DNA from: an uncultured Chryseobacterium sp.
GTDB taxonomy: Bacteria > Bacteroidota > Bacteroidia > Flavobacteriales > Weeksellaceae
Assembly (NCBI GenBank): GCA_913775525.1
Contig: CAJYLH010000043.1
Coordinates: 1 to 47,786, forward strand
Direction of reading: 5' to 3'
Length of the DNA: 47,786 nt
Of this stretch, positions 27,201-38,800 are shown one piece after another (position 1 is the stretch's first letter; each line of letters opens with the position of its first letter). The notes under the pieces are model-generated. The model saw only the letters and a program-made list of their open reading frames with translations, made no database searches and had not been told where the DNA came from. The translations under genes and the position numbers were made by a program.

Positions 27201-30200
27201 ATGTCAAATAAAAATAAATCAAGTAGATTTAATAAAATTTCAATCGGTTTGGCCTCACCCGAATCCATTCTTCAGGAATCGAGAGGGGAGGTTTTAAAAC
27301 CTGAAACCATAAACTACAGAACGCACAAGCCTGAAAGAGACGGGTTATTCTGTGAAAAGATCTTCGGTCCTGTAAAGGATTACGAATGTGCCTGTGGTAA
27401 ATACAAGAGGATCCGTTATAAAGGGATCGTTTGTGACCGTTGTGGAGTGGAAGTTACCGAGAAAAAGGTAAGAAGAGAAAGAATCGGGCACATCAACCTT
27501 GTCGTTCCTATCGCACACATCTGGTATTTCCGTTCTTTACCGAATAAGATCGGGTACCTTTTAGGATTGCCTTCCAAAAAGCTGGATATGATCATCTACT
27601 ACGAAAGATATGTAGTGATCCAGCAGGGTATTGCTAAAAAACTGGACGGTTCGGATTTTGAGGACATGGAATTCCTTACTGAAGAAGAGTACCTGGATAT
27701 CATGGAGACTCTTCCGGTAGAAAACCAGTACCTTGATGATTCAGATCCGAACAAATTCATCGCCAGAATGGGTGCTGAAGCTGTGGAAGACCTTTTGAAA
27801 AGAATCGATCTTGATGCCCTGTCTTTCGATCTAAGACACAAAGCACATAACGAAGGTTCTAAACAAAGAAGGACTGAAGCATTAAAAAGACTGAACGTTG
27901 TAGAAGCATTGAGAGGTGCCAATACAAGAATGATCAATAAGCCAGAGTGGATGATCATGCGTGTACTTCCTGTAATCCCGCCGGAACTGAGACCATTGGT
28001 TCCTTTGGATGGAGGACGCTTCGCAACTTCTGACCTTAATGACCTTTACAGAAGGGTGATCATCAGAAACAACCGTCTGAAGAGACTGTTAGAGATCAAA
28101 GCTCCGGAAGTAATCCTAAGAAACGAGAAGCGTATGCTTCAGGAGTCTGTAGATTCATTATTCGATAATACCAGAAAATCTTCTGCTGTAAAATCTGAGT
28201 CCAACAGACCACTGAAATCCCTTTCCGATTCATTAAAAGGTAAGCAGGGGCGTTTCCGTCAGAACCTATTGGGAAAAAGGGTAGACTACTCGGCGCGTTC
28301 GGTAATTGTTGTAGGTCCAAACTTACAGCTGCACGAATGCGGTATCCCTAAAGATATGGCAGCGGAACTGTACAAACCGTTCATCATCAGAAAACTGATT
28401 GAAAGAGGAATTGTAAAAACCGTAAAATCAGCTAAAAGAATCATCGACAGGAAAGAACCTGTAGTATATGATATCCTTGAAAATGTGATGAAAGGCCACC
28501 CGGTTCTTCTGAACAGGGCGCCTACGCTTCACAGACTGGGAATCCAGGCATTCCAGCCTAAGATGATCGAAGGGAAAGCGATCCAGCTTCACCCATTGGT
28601 AACGACGGCCTTCAACGCGGATTTCGATGGTGACCAGATGGCGGTACACTTACCACTGGGCCCTGAAGCGATCCTTGAAGCACAGTTACTGATGTTAGGT
28701 TCTCAGAACATCCTTAACCCGGCGAACGGTTCTCCAATTACGGTACCTTCTCAGGACATGGTTCTTGGTCTTTATTTCATGACTAAAGAAGCCAGCTCTA
28801 CGGATGATTACAAAGTGAAAGGTGAAGGCCTTGCATTCTACTCTCCGGAAGAAGCGGAAATCGCTTATGCAGAAGGAAGAGTTTCTTTAAATGCTAAGGT
28901 AAGATGCCGACTGCCGGTTAAAGAAGACGGAGAACTTGTAACAAGATTAATTGAAACTTCTGTAGGTAGAATCCTGTTCAACCAGATTGTACCTAAGAAA
29001 GTAGGCTATATCAATGAGCTTCTTACCAAGAAGTCATTAAGAAACGTTATCGGTAAAATCCTTGCGGATACAGACTTCCCTACTACAGTGAAGTTCCTGG
29101 ATGATATGAAGAACCTTGGGTATTCCAATGCATTCAAAGGAGGTCTTTCCTTCTCACTGGGTGATATTGTGGTACCGGTAGAGAAAAAGCAGATGATTGC
29201 ACAGGCGGTAGAGAATGTGGATGAGATCAGAGCCAACTATAACATGGGTCTTATCACCGATACGGAACGTTACAACCAGGTAATCGACGTGTGGACGAAC
29301 ACCAACGCCGGATTGACTGAAATGATCATGAGCAGAATGAAATCCGATCAGGGTGGATTCAACTCAGTATATATGATGCTTGATTCCGGGGCGAGGGGTT
29401 CAAAAGAACAGATCCGTCAGTTATCCGGAATGAGGGGATTGATGGCAAAACCACAGAAAGCCGGATCTACCGGAGCGGAAATCATCGAGAACCCGATTGT
29501 AGCAAACTTTAAAGAAGGTCTTTCGATCCTTGAGTACTTCATCTCTACCCACGGTGCCCGTAAAGGTCTTGCGGATACCGCTCTTAAGACGGCGGATGCC
29601 GGTTACCTGACGAGAAGGCTGGTAGACGTTGCACAGGACGTTATCGTTACTGATAACGACTGTGGTACGTTAAGAGGAACAGAAGTTACCGCTCTTAAAA
29701 AGAATGATGAGATCGTTGAGAAAATCTCTGAAAGAATTTTAGGTAGGGTATCCCTTCACAACATCTATGACCCTGAAACTGATGAGCTGATTGCTGAAGC
29801 AGATCAGGTAATCATTGAAGCGGTTGCAAAAAGAATCGAGGAGGCAGGTCTGGAAGCCGTTGAAGTACGTTCTCCATTAACCTGTGAAGCGAAAAAAGGA
29901 ATCTGTGCAAAATGTTACGGTAGAAACCTGGCCACAGGTAAGATGATCCATATGGGTGAAGCGGTAGGAGTAATTGCTGCACAATCCATCGGGGAACCGG
30001 GTACACAGCTTACGCTGAGAACCTTCCACCAGGGGGGTACTGCAGGAAACGTATCTGAGAACCCATCCATCGTAGCCAGAAGAGACGGTATCGTTGAAAT
30101 GGATGAAGTAAGAACCATTACTTCTGAAGATGAAAACGGAAACACTGCTGAGGTAGTGGTATCGCGTTCAACAGAATTCAGGTTGGTTGCGGATAACGAA

Positions 30201-31466
30201 GCAAGAACTCCGTTAATGGTAGCCAACGTTCCTTATGGTTCCATATTGGCCGTGAAGCCGGGTGATAAAGTGAAGAAGGGAGATGTGATCTGTAAGTGGG
30301 ATCCGTATAACGCGGTAATCATTGCAGAGACATCCGGTAAGGTAGAATACGAGGATATCATCCAGGGTATTTCCTTCCAGCTGGAAATCGATGAACAGAC
30401 CGGTTTCGAAGAGAAAGTAATCTCTGAATCCAGAAATAAGAAAGCCGTTCCTACCCTGAGAGTAGTAGACTCTAAAGGAGTGGAGCAGAAATCATACAAC
30501 TTACCGGTAGGTGCCCACTTGATGGTAAACGACGGTGAGAAGATCAAAGCAGGAAAAATCCTGATCAAGATTCCTAGAAAATCCGCTAAAGCAGGGGATA
30601 TTACCGGGGGTCTTCCGAGAGTTACCGAATTGTTTGAAGCAAGGAACCCTTCCAACCCGGCAGTGGTTACTGAAATCGACGGGGTAGTATCGTACGGAAA
30701 AATCAAGAGAGGTAACCGTGAATTGATCGTTGAGGCCAAAACAGGGGAAAGAAAGATTTACCTGGTAAAACTTTCCAACCAGATCCTGGTTCAGGAGAAT
30801 GACTTCGTGAGAGCTGGTTCACCACTTTCTGACGGATCCATTACTCCGGATGATATCTTAAGAATCAAAGGCCCTACAGCAGTTCAGGAGTACCTGGTGA
30901 ATGAAATTCAGGAAGTATACCGTCTTCAGGGGGTAAAAATCGACGACAAGCACTTTGAAATCATCGTAAGACAGATGATGACCAAAGTATCGATCGTTGA
31001 CGGTGGAGACACCCAGTTCCTTGAAGGAGCCCTTGAGCATAAATATGACTTCCTGGAAGAAAACAACAGGGTATTCGGACTGAAGGTAGTAGTAGAGGCA
31101 GGAGACTCCAAAGTATTCAAGCCGGGTCAGATGATCACGGCAAGAGAACTGAGAGACGAAAATTCGAAACTGAAGCGTGAAGACCAGGCTTTGGTTGAAG
31201 TAAGAGAAGCTTTGCCTGCTACGGCGACACCTGTATTACAGGGGATCACGAGAGCGGCACTTCAGACGAAATCTTTTATGTCTGCAGCATCCTTCCAGGA
31301 AACCACAAAAGTGCTTAACGAAGCAGCGGTTGCCGGTAAGGTAGATGAACTGAACGGTCTTAAGGAAAATGTAATTGTAGGACACAGAATCCCTGCAGGT
31401 ACAGGTCTTAAGGAGTACCAGAACGTTATCGTAGGTTCCAGAAAAGAATTCGAAGATATTAACTAA
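27201..31466 (+). CDS. rpoC: DNA-directed RNA polymerase subunit beta'
   Basis: This 1421-residue protein is full-length RpoC. The N-terminal zinc ribbon has C63, C65, C78 and C81. The catalytic magnesium loop NADFDGD lies at 472-478 with D474, D476 and D478. The second zinc site includes the CGTLRGTE and [15 protein letters not shown] blocks. The trigger-loop region and C-terminal segments ([18 protein letters not shown]) are present. It follows rpoB and precedes a DUF3467 gene often linked to rpoC in Bacteroidota. Confidence 0.99.
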   Translation: MSNKNKSSRFNKISIGLASPESILQESRGEVLKPETINYRTHKPERDGLFCEKIFGPVKDYECACGKYKRIRYKGIVCDRCGVEVTEKKVRRERIGHINLVVPIAHIWYFRSLPNKIGYLLGLPSKKLDMIIYYERYVVIQQGIAKKLDGSDFEDMEFLTEEEYLDIMETLPVENQYLDDSDPNKFIARMGAEAVEDLLKRIDLDALSFDLRHKAHNEGSKQRRTEALKRLNVVEALRGANTRMINKPEWMIMRVLPVIPPELRPLVPLDGGRFATSDLNDLYRRVIIRNNRLKRLLEIKAPEVILRNEKRMLQESVDSLFDNTRKSSAVKSESNRPLKSLSDSLKGKQGRFRQNLLGKRVDYSARSVIVVGPNLQLHECGIPKDMAAELYKPFIIRKLIERGIVKTVKSAKRIIDRKEPVVYDILENVMKGHPVLLNRAPTLHRLGIQAFQPKMIEGKAIQLHPLVTTAFNADFDGDQMAVHLPLGPEAILEAQLLMLGSQNILNPANGSPITVPSQDMVLGLYFMTKEASSTDDYKVKGEGLAFYSPEEAEIAYAEGRVSLNAKVRCRLPVKEDGELVTRLIETSVGRILFNQIVPKKVGYINELLTKKSLRNVIGKILADTDFPTTVKFLDDMKNLGYSNAFKGGLSFSLGDIVVPVEKKQMIAQAVENVDEIRANYNMGLITDTERYNQVIDVWTNTNAGLTEMIMSRMKSDQGGFNSVYMMLDSGARGSKEQIRQLSGMRGLMAKPQKAGSTGAEIIENPIVANFKEGLSILEYFISTHGARKGLADTALKTADAGYLTRRLVDVAQDVIVTDNDCGTLRGTEVTALKKNDEIVEKISERILGRVSLHNIYDPETDELIAEADQVIIEAVAKRIEEAGLEAVEVRSPLTCEAKKGICAKCYGRNLATGKMIHMGEAVGVIAAQSIGEPGTQLTLRTFHQGGTAGNVSENPSIVARRDGIVEMDEVRTITSEDENGNTAEVVVSRSTEFRLVADNEARTPLMVANVPYGSILAVKPGDKVKKGDVICKWDPYNAVIIAETSGKVEYEDIIQGISFQLEIDEQTGFEEKVISESRNKKAVPTLRVVDSKGVEQKSYNLPVGAHLMVNDGEKIKAGKILIKIPRKSAKAGDITGGLPRVTELFEARNPSNPAVVTEIDGVVSYGKIKRGNRELIVEAKTGERKIYLVKLSNQILVQENDFVRAGSPLSDGSITPDDILRIKGPTAVQEYLVNEIQEVYRLQGVKIDDKHFEIIVRQMMTKVSIVDGGDTQFLEGALEHKYDFLEENNRVFGLKVVVEAGDSKVFKPGQMITARELRDENSKLKREDQALVEVREALPATATPVLQGITRAALQTKSFMSAASFQETTKVLNEAAVAGKVDELNGLKENVIVGHRIPAGTGLKEYQNVIVGSRKEFEDIN

Positions 31467-31479
31467 AATATAGAAATTG

Positions 31480-31538
31480 GAAGTCAGACTTAAAAATTAG
31501 AATTGTACATTTGCAATCGAAGTTTTTAATCTGACTTC
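31480..31538 (+). repeat. Imperfect inverted repeat between rpoC and DUF3467 gene
   Basis: The arm at 31480-31496 (GAAGTCAGACTTAAAAA) and the arm at 31523-31538 (TTTTTAATCTGACTTC) are complementary except for one bulged C. They form a 16-bp stem over a 26-base loop. The loop holds TACATTTG (31506-31513), a match to TAnnTTTG. The site could be an RNA-processing hairpin, an attenuator or a regulated promoter. Confidence 0.7.
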
Positions 31539-31572
31539 TAAAATCTAACATCTAAAAAAATTTAAAAAAGAC

Positions 31573-31881
31573 ATGGACAATCAAAATCAAAACCCACAAG
31601 ACGGGAACATTAACATTGAACTGAACGAAATGGTAGCAGCTGGAATCTATGCTAACTTAGCATTGGTAAACCACTCTCCGTCTGAATTCGTTGTAGACTT
31701 CATCCAGTTAATGCCGGGGGTTCAGCAGGCGAAAGTAAGATCAAGAGTGATCCTTGCTCCGCTTCACGCTAAAAGAGTATTAAGCGCTCTTCAGCAGAAC
31801 ATCGCTAACTACGAGCAGCAATTCGGAGAAATCAAAGAAGTTGAGCCTTTCGTGTTGGGAGGTAACAACGTACAAGCTTAA
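31573..31881 (+). CDS. DUF3467 domain-containing protein
   Basis: This 102-residue protein is recognised by INIELNEMVAAGIYANLALVN, the segment FVVDFIQLMPG and the stretch SRVILAPLHAKRVLSALQQNI. DUF3467 proteins are small, conserved in Bacteroidota and some other bacteria, and of unknown function. The gene directly follows rpoC and ends at a strong terminator, so it is probably part of the rpoBC transcript. A link with RNA polymerase is suggested by position only. Confidence 0.88.
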   Translation: MDNQNQNPQDGNINIELNEMVAAGIYANLALVNHSPSEFVVDFIQLMPGVQQAKVRSRVILAPLHAKRVLSALQQNIANYEQQFGEIKEVEPFVLGGNNVQA

Positions 31882-31903
31882 GATTTCCCATACATACATA
31901 AAG

Positions 31904-31932
31904 ATACCCCGGTTTTGCCGGGGTATTTTTTT
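31904..31932 (+). terminator. Terminator ending the rpoBC-DUF3467 operon
   Basis: ATACCCCGG (31904-31912) pairs with CCGGGGTAT (31918-31926) around TTTTG, followed by seven T. This is a strong intrinsic terminator. Confidence 0.93.
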
Positions 31933-32028
31933 ATGGGTACCATTTGATTTTCCTCCGAAAAATACATCCGTAAAATCCCGGATATATTTAACGTGAAAAC
32001 CCGGATGTCATTCCAGAAAATTAATTGT

Positions 32029-32036
32029 TATATTTG
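32029..32036 (+). promoter_or_regulatory. -7 element before a candidate structured RNA
   Basis: TATATTTG at 32029-32036 is an exact TAnnTTTG. No TTG lies 17-23 bases upstream. Transcription would start near 32040, at the beginning of the highly structured stretch. Confidence 0.5.
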
Positions 32037-32040
32037 TCCC

Positions 32041-32250
32041 GAAATTTTTAACGATACATAGCGTAAGCTATCGTGTAGGATAAGGAAAACTGCGAATCTT
32101 CTAGCGCCCGAACTCGATAGACTTACGCCCGTGCTTACGATATGGGTGCGGGCTAAGTCATTCTGGGCGTAAGGTTCTTCGCAGTACCTCCTTGTCGGTT
32201 TGTATTTAGTCCCGCACCTTCTGCTTTTTAACCATTATCAGCAGAACATT
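32041..32250 (+). ncRNA. Candidate structured RNA with alternative and pseudoknotted folding
   Basis: This GC-richer stretch has no ORF but many long complementary segments. Hairpin A is 32051-32074. P1 pairs 32079-32086 with 32189-32196. P2 pairs 32089-32096 with 32178-32185 (8 of 8). P3 pairs 32122-32130 with 32165-32173 (9 of 9). A 12-bp helix with one bulge pairs 32145-32156 with 32206-32218 and crosses P1, P2 and P3 as a pseudoknot. A competing 11-bp helix pairs 32120-32131 with 32149-32159. A TTCTGC/GCAGAA hairpin with a T-run lies at 32219-32246. It could be a free small RNA or a leader controlling the T9SS/RHS genes. I do not recognise a known family. Confidence 0.5.
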
Positions 32251-32365
32251 TAGGGATTAATACTAGCTTAAACTGGTATAGAAAAATTATATATATGAAG
32301 CAACTATAAAATTGACTAACAGCACTATGTAAAGAGTGCATAAACTACAAGAAAAATTATTAATC

Positions 32366-32830
32366 ATGAGAAAAAAAACACTCTCCCTATTTACGTTCAT
32401 AATAGGAATTTTCGGATACTGCCAAAGCAGTGTTTTCTTCGAGTATGATGAAGCGGGTAACCAGAAGTACCGTGGACCGGCATCATTCTCCAAGCAATCT
32501 TCAGACAATTTAGACCAAAACAAAAAAGCATCTTCCGTAAGCCCATCCCAGGCTATGGATGAGAAAGCCTTCTGGAAACAGATCAGGCTCTATCCCGTTC
32601 CTGTTAATGATGTGCTGACGATCGACTGGACAGATGAGCTGGATCAGCTGATCGAGTCGGTTTCCCTTTATCAGCATAGTACCGTGCATTGGAAATTCCA
32701 GCAGCAGAATGCACCTAACCTGAATAAGCAGATTAAGATTAATATGACCGGTTATGATTGGGGAGTATATGTGCTTCATTTCACCCTGAAGGATGGGAGG
32801 GTATTCAGCAGGAACATTACCAAAAGATAA
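32366..32830 (+). CDS. Small T9SS-sorted protein preceding the RHS gene
   Basis: This 154-residue protein has a signal peptide (MRKKTLSLF to about residue 19), a short segment FEYDEAGNQKYRGP resembling an RHS YD-repeat, and a T9SS type A-like sorting domain (IRLYPVPVNDVLTIDW to WGVYVLHFTL). The usual YPNP is YPVP here. The start at 32366 places the signal peptide at the N-terminus. It ends 15 bases before the RHS gene, so the two are co-transcribed. Such small T9SS proteins recur in front of flavobacterial RHS genes and may help export or display the RHS protein; that role is inferred. Confidence 0.75.
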   Translation: MRKKTLSLFTFIIGIFGYCQSSVFFEYDEAGNQKYRGPASFSKQSSDNLDQNKKASSVSPSQAMDEKAFWKQIRLYPVPVNDVLTIDWTDELDQLIESVSLYQHSTVHWKFQQQNAPNLNKQIKINMTGYDWGVYVLHFTLKDGRVFSRNITKR

Positions 32831-32845
32831 TATAAAAACACGATT

Positions 32846-35800
32846 ATGAAATTTAACGACCATAAAAGAAAATTTTTTTTATCTTTTGCATTTTTGATGG
32901 CACATTTCATGGCATTTTCACAGAAGCCACAGCCAGAGAAATTCCATGACACAAAGGGAAACATAGAGGTGACCAAGTCCGGACAGCTGCAATACACGCT
33001 CAATATAGACCTACCTCCCGGAATTAAAAATTCCTCACCAAATATCAGCCTGATCTACAACAGTGGGGGACAGAACGGGCTTGCTGGATATAACTGGAAT
33101 ATCGCAGGTCTTTCTTCAATATCCAGATCCGGAAGAAACCTTGAAAAAGATGGTATTACCAAAGGAGTCCAGCTTGATTATTCAGATTATTACAGCTTCA
33201 ATGGGCAAAGGCTAATATTAAAATCGGGCGAATACGGAAAGAATGGTGCCGAGTATATGACGGAAAAATATTCCAACATGAGGATCAGATCGTTGGGCTC
33301 CATTTCAGGTGTTGCATGGCAAGGCCCCGAATATTGGGAAGTAACTTCACCTGACGGCTCGCAGGCCTGGTATGGGGCAATGGCTTCGGGGAGCAGCTCC
33401 GGAAGAAGCCCGGTAGACTATAATATTGTCAAAACAAAAGATACTAATGGGAACTATGTATCTTACAACTACACCCTGGAGGGAAATGTATCTGTTATCA
33501 GCAGTATTCAATGGGGAGGGAATGAAACCGTGGGCACAGGGCACATGAATAGGATTGACTTTAGTTTTGTCCAGAGACCTAAAGATGAAGCAGCCTTTAT
33601 TAAAGGTGTAGAATTAGCACAATCCAAGATCCTGCAATCCATTACCGTTTCTACAAATAATAAACAGTACAGGAAGTATAACCTTTCATATAAAGAAGAC
33701 GCGCAGCTTACAACTTACAGGTACCTGGAAAAGATAACAGTGTTAAACAGTAATAACGAAGAGGCCAACCCTGTTGTTTTTACTATGGATAGAGGGATTG
33801 ATAAAGACCTTGGCGGCTGGGATAATTTTAATCCAGATAGAAGCATAGCATTACAGTATAATAAAGACACCGATGTGGTAGGAGATTTTGACGGGGATGG
33901 TAATCTTGATTTGTTGCGATATCATTCATCGACTTCGTCCCGGATTCCTCAAACCGGATTGTATCTCTACAAAAATTTCTATTCGATTACGTATGTAACG
34001 GAGAATCCTGTTTTTATCAGCAGTCCTTTACAAAATTTAAAGGATTTTACGGCGACAAACTTTAAAAAATCAAGCGTGATAGGCAATCGCCAGGGTATTG
34101 TAGGATATAGGAAGCTAAGTGCTTCAGCAGCTTCTCCGAAGGATCTCCAACTTTCATTTTACAGCTTCTCTGATAATAACACCTTGGTTTTGGACTTTAC
34201 CAAAACTATTCCGGATATTGAGAACTACGATCCGCTTTCGGTTGGTGGCGGTTCATTAAATACTATGACGATCCTGGGACTGGATAACTTTGATTTCAAT
34301 GGTGACGGTCTGAATGAACTCGTACTTTCACTCAATTACAGGATGTGCTTTACGGGAGGCTTGGAACCTTCAGAACCTGTCCTCAATGCTGCTAAGCTTC
34401 CACCCGGGACCAGCTGTGAGAATTATAAAAAATATATTGTTATTGATCCGGATGAATCAATCCAGAATGATAACTGGCATTATACCTTAGATTTGTTTAC
34501 CGGCAGCAATGAATCCGATGCTTTTAAAAGTTATAAGCAGGGTGACTTCAATGGCGATGGTATTGTAGATTTTTTAAGACTTAGCCAGAGTATCCAGCCA
34601 TTGATCATTACCTTTCATAAAAACTCTGAAGGTAAATATGAGTCAAGCCTTTCACCATTTTCAAGCGATACTATAAATGGGGACTGGTCAAATACTCTTG
34701 TAGGAGACTTTAACGGGGATGGAATAAGTGATCTCATGATGCCAAAAACCGGAGATTTCTGGTATCTGTATACTTCTAAGGGAAACAGTTTCAAAGAGGA
34801 AACGGTAAAATTTATTGCCCCAAGACCAACGCGGACTGTAAACCAGGATTATAATAATAACATTTTCGTCTATAATCCACGAAGCTTTGTCGTGTATGAT
34901 TTGAATAATGATGGAAAAGCGGAAGCGCTTGCGCTCGATTCACGCAGGATATATTCAAAATCCAGTACTCAGGATAATTACCAGGCTGCAAGGTATGATA
35001 GAAACTGCTCTTTGTACATTAATGTCTTCTCGTCTACAGGTGGACATCATACTGTTTCCTCAAATACAACTACTGCTTTTGGAGGTGGATATGAAGGTGG
35101 CGTTGTGTATCTTAATGATAGCAATATTGCTTCCGAGCTCGCCGTCAATTCAAATGATATGATTGCATTATCTGTCAATCAATGGACAGGGGCAATGCTG
35201 AGAAAGACTGCCATGGTTTCGGCTGTCGGGGTAAGCCATGATTTCGGAAGTCCTCAGCGTCTTGTATCCTACAAATATTATGATATTGCAAGAGTAGGTA
35301 GGATAAGAAGCATAACACAAGGCGGTATCACAACTGAAATCACCTACAAGGAACTGGATCAAGTGAAAAATCCGGGCTTTTATAAAGGAGTGAAAACAGA
35401 AAACTATCCATATGTTGAAATTAACCAGGCCGTAGGGCTTTACGTAGTCTCAGGGCTTTCCCAATCCATTACTTTCGATAAAAAACTGAAACAGGACTTT
35501 AGGTACAGGGGCCTTACTTCCAATATCCTTGGAAGGGGAATGATTGGATTCCGGCAGAGCGCTTCATCGTCCTGGTATGCGGATGGGCTGGAGAATACCA
35601 AAATATGGTCCGGAGTTGAGATCGATCCTTTAAATGAAGCTGTTCCGATAAAGGAGTGGTCTATCAGAACGACCAATGAATCCAAAATTTTCCCAGCTGA
35701 CATATCGGAAAACAATATAGAACTTTTAAGTTTTAAATCATCATCTTATAAAATTACTAAACTGTTGGATGGACAGGTAATCACAAGCCCTGTGGCAGAT

Positions 35801-38800
35801 AATGATAAAGCTAGGATCGTATCCGCCATTCTTCCGCAAACGACGAAAACTAAAGATTTCCTAACCGGCACACTGGCTGAGAATACCGTTAGCTATGGAG
35901 CTCATTACCTTCCTTTACAAAGCATATCAAGGATCAGTGGATCCTACGCTGTAACCACTGCCAATTACAGCTATGATCATAACCCTTCAGGATCGGGAGC
36001 TGATTATTTTATCGGGAGGGTAAAAGCTACTGATAAGACAGTGCAGGCGTATAATGATTCACAGTCTGATAAGGAGGAGTATACTTATGAAAATAACAGG
36101 ATCAAGACTATAAAGCGATGGAACCGGGATAATTCCGGCTATACCCTTGATACTTTCGGCTATGATACCTTTGGAAATGCAATTCAAAAGGTGGTTACTA
36201 ATAGTATCGATTCCGGATCCGATACTACAGCATCACAATACGACCCTACAGGCCGTTTTATCATTAAGAAAACAGATAATGCAGGCCTACAAACGCAGAT
36301 TACCTATAATGATTTAGGACAGGTACTTACCCAGGTTGATCCTATGGGGAACACATCTGTTAATACCTATGATCTGTGGGGTAAGCTTTTAAGCTCAGAA
36401 ACAAACTTGGAAGGACTGACTACCTACTCTTACGATAGGGATAGCGACGCTGGTACGATCACCTATGTAAATCATCCGGATGGCAATATATCGACACAGT
36501 ATACGAATAAACTTGGACAGAATTATAAGACTTCCACGAAGGCTTTTGGATCAGGGCAGTTTATTTCCCAGGAAACACAGTTTGACATTTTAGGCCGCAA
36601 GATTAAAGAATCTGAACCATATTTCGAGGGTCAGTCAGCATCCCAGTGGAATACGATCTCGTATGATGATTCAGTATTCCCAACAAAAGTGACCGCGACT
36701 TCTTTTAATGGAAAACAAACAGAAACCAGTATTTCAGGTTTCACCAAAACGGTAAAAGAAGTCAATGGATATGGAAGGGTCACAACTCAGACTACCGATA
36801 CCCTTGGGAACACGATTTCAACGACCGATAAGGGGGGAACGATACAGTTCTCTTATAACGCAGCAGGAGACCAGCTTCAGGCTAAATATGCTGAAAATAC
36901 TGTGACTACAAAGTACGATGCCTGGGGAAGGAAATCAGAGTTCAATGATCCGTCTAACGGAGTATATACCTATGAATATGATGGATTGGGAAGAGCTAAA
37001 AAAACAACCAGTCCGAAAGGGAAAAAGGAGTATGTGTACAACAGCATAGGGCAGCTGGTTTCGCAGACGGAACTCTCTACTGCAGACGGCGGCCAGGCTA
37101 CCAATAAATCCATTTCTTTCTCGTATAATGATAAAGGGCTTCTTACCGGAAAATCTGGTATGGCAAATTCACAGCCTTTCAGCACAGTATATACATACGA
37201 TACTAAAGGAAGAATCGTATCTACTGTAGAAAACAGTAACGGAAGAATATATTCAGAAAAAGGGATTGTCTATGATGCCTATGGAAGGATGGCTTCCTAC
37301 GATAAAGAACTCCAGTCTTCCGGAATCACTACGAAAGTTTCCATTGAGAACTCATACAGTACCTGGAATGGGGGGCTTGCCAAGATCATGGATAGAAACT
37401 CCGGGAAAGTTCTTTGGGAGCTAAATGAGACCAATGCGAAAGGAATGGTACTCAAAGCAAAATTAGGAGTTGCAACGATTAATAATGCGTATGACAGCAA
37501 TGACTTTTTAACCAATGTGCATCACACTTCAGCTGTACAAACGGACATTTTAAAAATAAAATATACATTTGATGCGATCAGAAATGAGCTTACCTACAGA
37601 AAAACAGAAGGCGATTTTGCTATTGAAGAGAAATTTTATTATGATGACAATAACCGTTTGGTTAACTGGACAAATCCTGTAACCGGCGTTACACCTTCTT
37701 CCAACAGGAATGTGTATGACGTCAAAGGCAGGATCCTGGAAAATGACCAGGTCGGAACCATGAAGTACGAAAACGCTTCAAAAATCTACCGTCCTACCGG
37801 AATGGATCTCAATGCTTCAGGAACCCAGAACTATGATGGCGACCTGATCCAGAGCATCCAGTATAATGAAAACAATGACCCTGTAGCCATCAACGGCCAA
37901 AAATCAAGGTTAGGATTTTATTATGGGCTTACCAGCATGAGGCAGCAGGTTGATTTCTCAGTAATCAGCACCAGTGGGCCCATCTTCGGAAAGGTGCCTC
38001 CGATGCCTTCTGCATGGAGGGTTATAAAATCCAAGTTCTATGACGAAGAAGGAAGCTTTGAAGTGGTGAGGGACCAGGATACCAATCAGGAGAAGCATAT
38101 CCTGTATATAGCAGGTAACCCGTATGAATCCAATATCATTTTTGTAAAAGATTTTGCCGAAAATACCGGTTCTTACAAATTTCTTCACAAGGATTATATA
38201 GGAAGTATCCTGGCCATTACCGATGAAGCAGGAAACAAATTGGAGCAAAGGCACTATGATGCGTGGGGAAATTTTACCCATCTGAAAATAGGATCGAATC
38301 CGGTTATTACAGATAAGGCATCCATTGCGGCAGCGTCACTTTTGATTGACAGAGGCTATACCAGCCACGAGCATTTCATGGGCGTAGGGATTATCCATAT
38401 GAACGGACGGCTTTACGATCCGCTTTTAAGAAGGTTCCTTAATGCAGACGAAAACATACAGGATCCTATGAATACCCAAAACTATAATAAGTACGGGTAT
38501 GTAATGAATAACCCGCTGATGTATAATGATCCTAACGGAGAATTCTGGTGGTGGGCCGCTGGGGCAATTATCGGTGGGTACCTGAGTGGCGTGCAGGCCA
38601 ATAATGGACAATGGAACCCAGGTAAATGGGCTTGGGAAAGGACATGGAGTGCAGTATTAGGAGGCGCGATAGGGGGCGCAGCGATTTCCGGAGCACTTGG
38701 AAATATAGCGGCTAATGCCGGAGCGATTAAAACGGTACTTCCGGGGATTATATCTGGCGGGTTGAACTCTGCATTTACCGGTTCTAATTTCCTTAGTGGG

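Noticed and set aside
32041-32250. Identification of the structured RNA as 6S RNA, tmRNA or SRP RNA
   Set aside because: No 5'/3' terminal helix of 6S type, no tRNA-like ends or tag frame of tmRNA, and no SRP tetraloop motif could be found.
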